From an uncultured Paracoccaceae bacterium (GTDB lineage Bacteria; Pseudomonadota; Alphaproteobacteria; Rhodobacterales; Rhodobacteraceae), in NCBI GenBank assembly GCA_938038825.1, contig CALHST010000190.1, positions 1 through 6,231 of the forward strand: a DNA stretch of 6,231 bases, written 5' to 3'. The notes beneath the pieces are model-generated. The model saw only the letters and a program-made list of their open reading frames with translations. It was not told where the DNA came from and did no database searches. The stretch's first letter is position 1. Every line of letters begins with the position of its first letter. This document shows, one piece after another, positions 5,755 to 6,231 of this stretch. Both the position numbers and the translations under genes were made by a program.

Positions 5755-6231
5755 GCGACACCTTGGATATCTGGCAAGACCGGGGCCGCGTCGATCAGGG
5801 TGCGCGTATAGGCGTGCTGTGGGTTGGTGAAGACGTCTTCGGTGTCGCCTTGTTCAACAATCTCACCGGACTGCATGACCAGCACGCGGTCTGTGACGGA
5901 TCGTACCACACTTAGGTCGTGGCTGATGAACAGATACGTCAATGCGTAAGACCGGCATAGATCCGCGATCAAATCCAATACTTGCGCCCTAACCGACACA
6001 TCCAGGGCACTGACAGCTTCGTCAAACAGGATCAGTTCCGGTTTGGTGATCAGCGCGCGGGCAATGGCAATGCGCTGACGCTGCCCGCCAGAAAACTGGT
6101 GCGGATACTTTTGCGCATCATCTGGCGAAAGCCCAACCGCTGTCAGCATTTCCGCAACGCGCTCTGCCTTTTGTGCGGTTGATGGAGGGGTTTCAAGCGC
6201 GTGGAAGGGTTCTGTGATTAACCGTTCGACG
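5751..6231 (-). CDS. Peptide-type ABC transporter ATP-binding protein, C-terminal part (5' end outside window)
   Basis: ATPase subunit of an ABC importer of the oligopeptide/dipeptide (Opp/Dpp) class; it would hydrolyse ATP on the cytoplasmic face of the membrane to drive uptake. The frame is open to the window edge, giving 159 visible residues. An internal Met at 6149 is not a credible start, because the 27 codons upstream of it (VERLITEPFHAL...) are typical family sequence. Visible motifs, numbered from the window edge: ABC signature FSGGQ (46-50) followed by RQRIAIARAL; Walker B LILFDE (66-71); D-loop SALD (74-77); switch His104 in FISHD. The Walker A region is outside the window. The C-terminus NPQHAYTRTLIDAAP is characteristic of this class. 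The protein ends soon after, without the cysteine-containing C-terminal extension often seen in OppD/OppF/DppD/DppF, so it may instead be the second half of a fused double ATPase (YejF/GsiA type). The stop overlaps the next gene's start (ATGA). Substrate unknown. Confidence 0.93.
   Translation of the reverse strand, partial: VERLITEPFHALETPPSTAQKAERVAEMLTAVGLSPDDAQKYPHQFSGGQRQRIAIARALITKPELILFDEAVSALDVSVRAQVLDLIADLCRSYALTYLFISHDLSVVRSVTDRVLVMQSGEIVEQGDTEDVFTNPQHAYTRTLIDAAPVLPDIQGVA

Noticed and set aside
1..6231. CRISPR array, insertion sequence or integrase signature
   Set aside because: No regularly spaced direct repeats, transposase or recombinase coding sequence, or terminal inverted repeats with target duplication were seen.

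Overview
The window looks like a stretch of alphaproteobacterial chromosome. Protein style and gene neighbourhood recall marine Rhodobacteraceae (Roseobacter group). This is an impression from family resemblance and moderate-to-high GC, not a database result.

Layout: all eight recognisable genes lie on the minus strand and read right to left from the window's right edge to position 251. In transcription order they are: the C-terminal part of a peptide-type ABC transporter ATPase (5751-6231, start outside the window); a GNAT N-acetyltransferase (5284-5754); an NAD-type aldehyde dehydrogenase (3849-5291); two consecutive short-chain dehydrogenases (3149-3838 and 2398-3138); a small single-domain cupin (2048-2401); a DmpA/P1-family self-processing aminopeptidase/amidase (1041-2042); and an alpha/beta-hydrolase (251-1048). 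Every junction is an overlap of 4-8 bp or a gap of at most 10 bp. No internal promoter or terminator has room, so this is almost certainly one polycistronic operon with translational coupling.

Positions 1-250 contain no convincing gene but hold several inverted repeats (12-33, 58-82, 97-156, 132-155, 180-231). They lie directly downstream of the last gene and may form a termination/processing region or a small structured RNA.

Working together (inference): the ABC transporter would import a small peptide-like or amide/ester-containing compound. The P1-family enzyme and the alpha/beta-hydrolase would cleave amide or ester bonds. The two NAD-type SDRs and the aldehyde dehydrogenase would oxidise alcohol groups to carbonyl and then carboxylate. 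The GNAT could acetylate an amine, and the cupin could act on or bind an intermediate. The substrate cannot be read from the sequence. The individual families are all familiar; their combination in one tightly coupled operon is the most interesting feature here.
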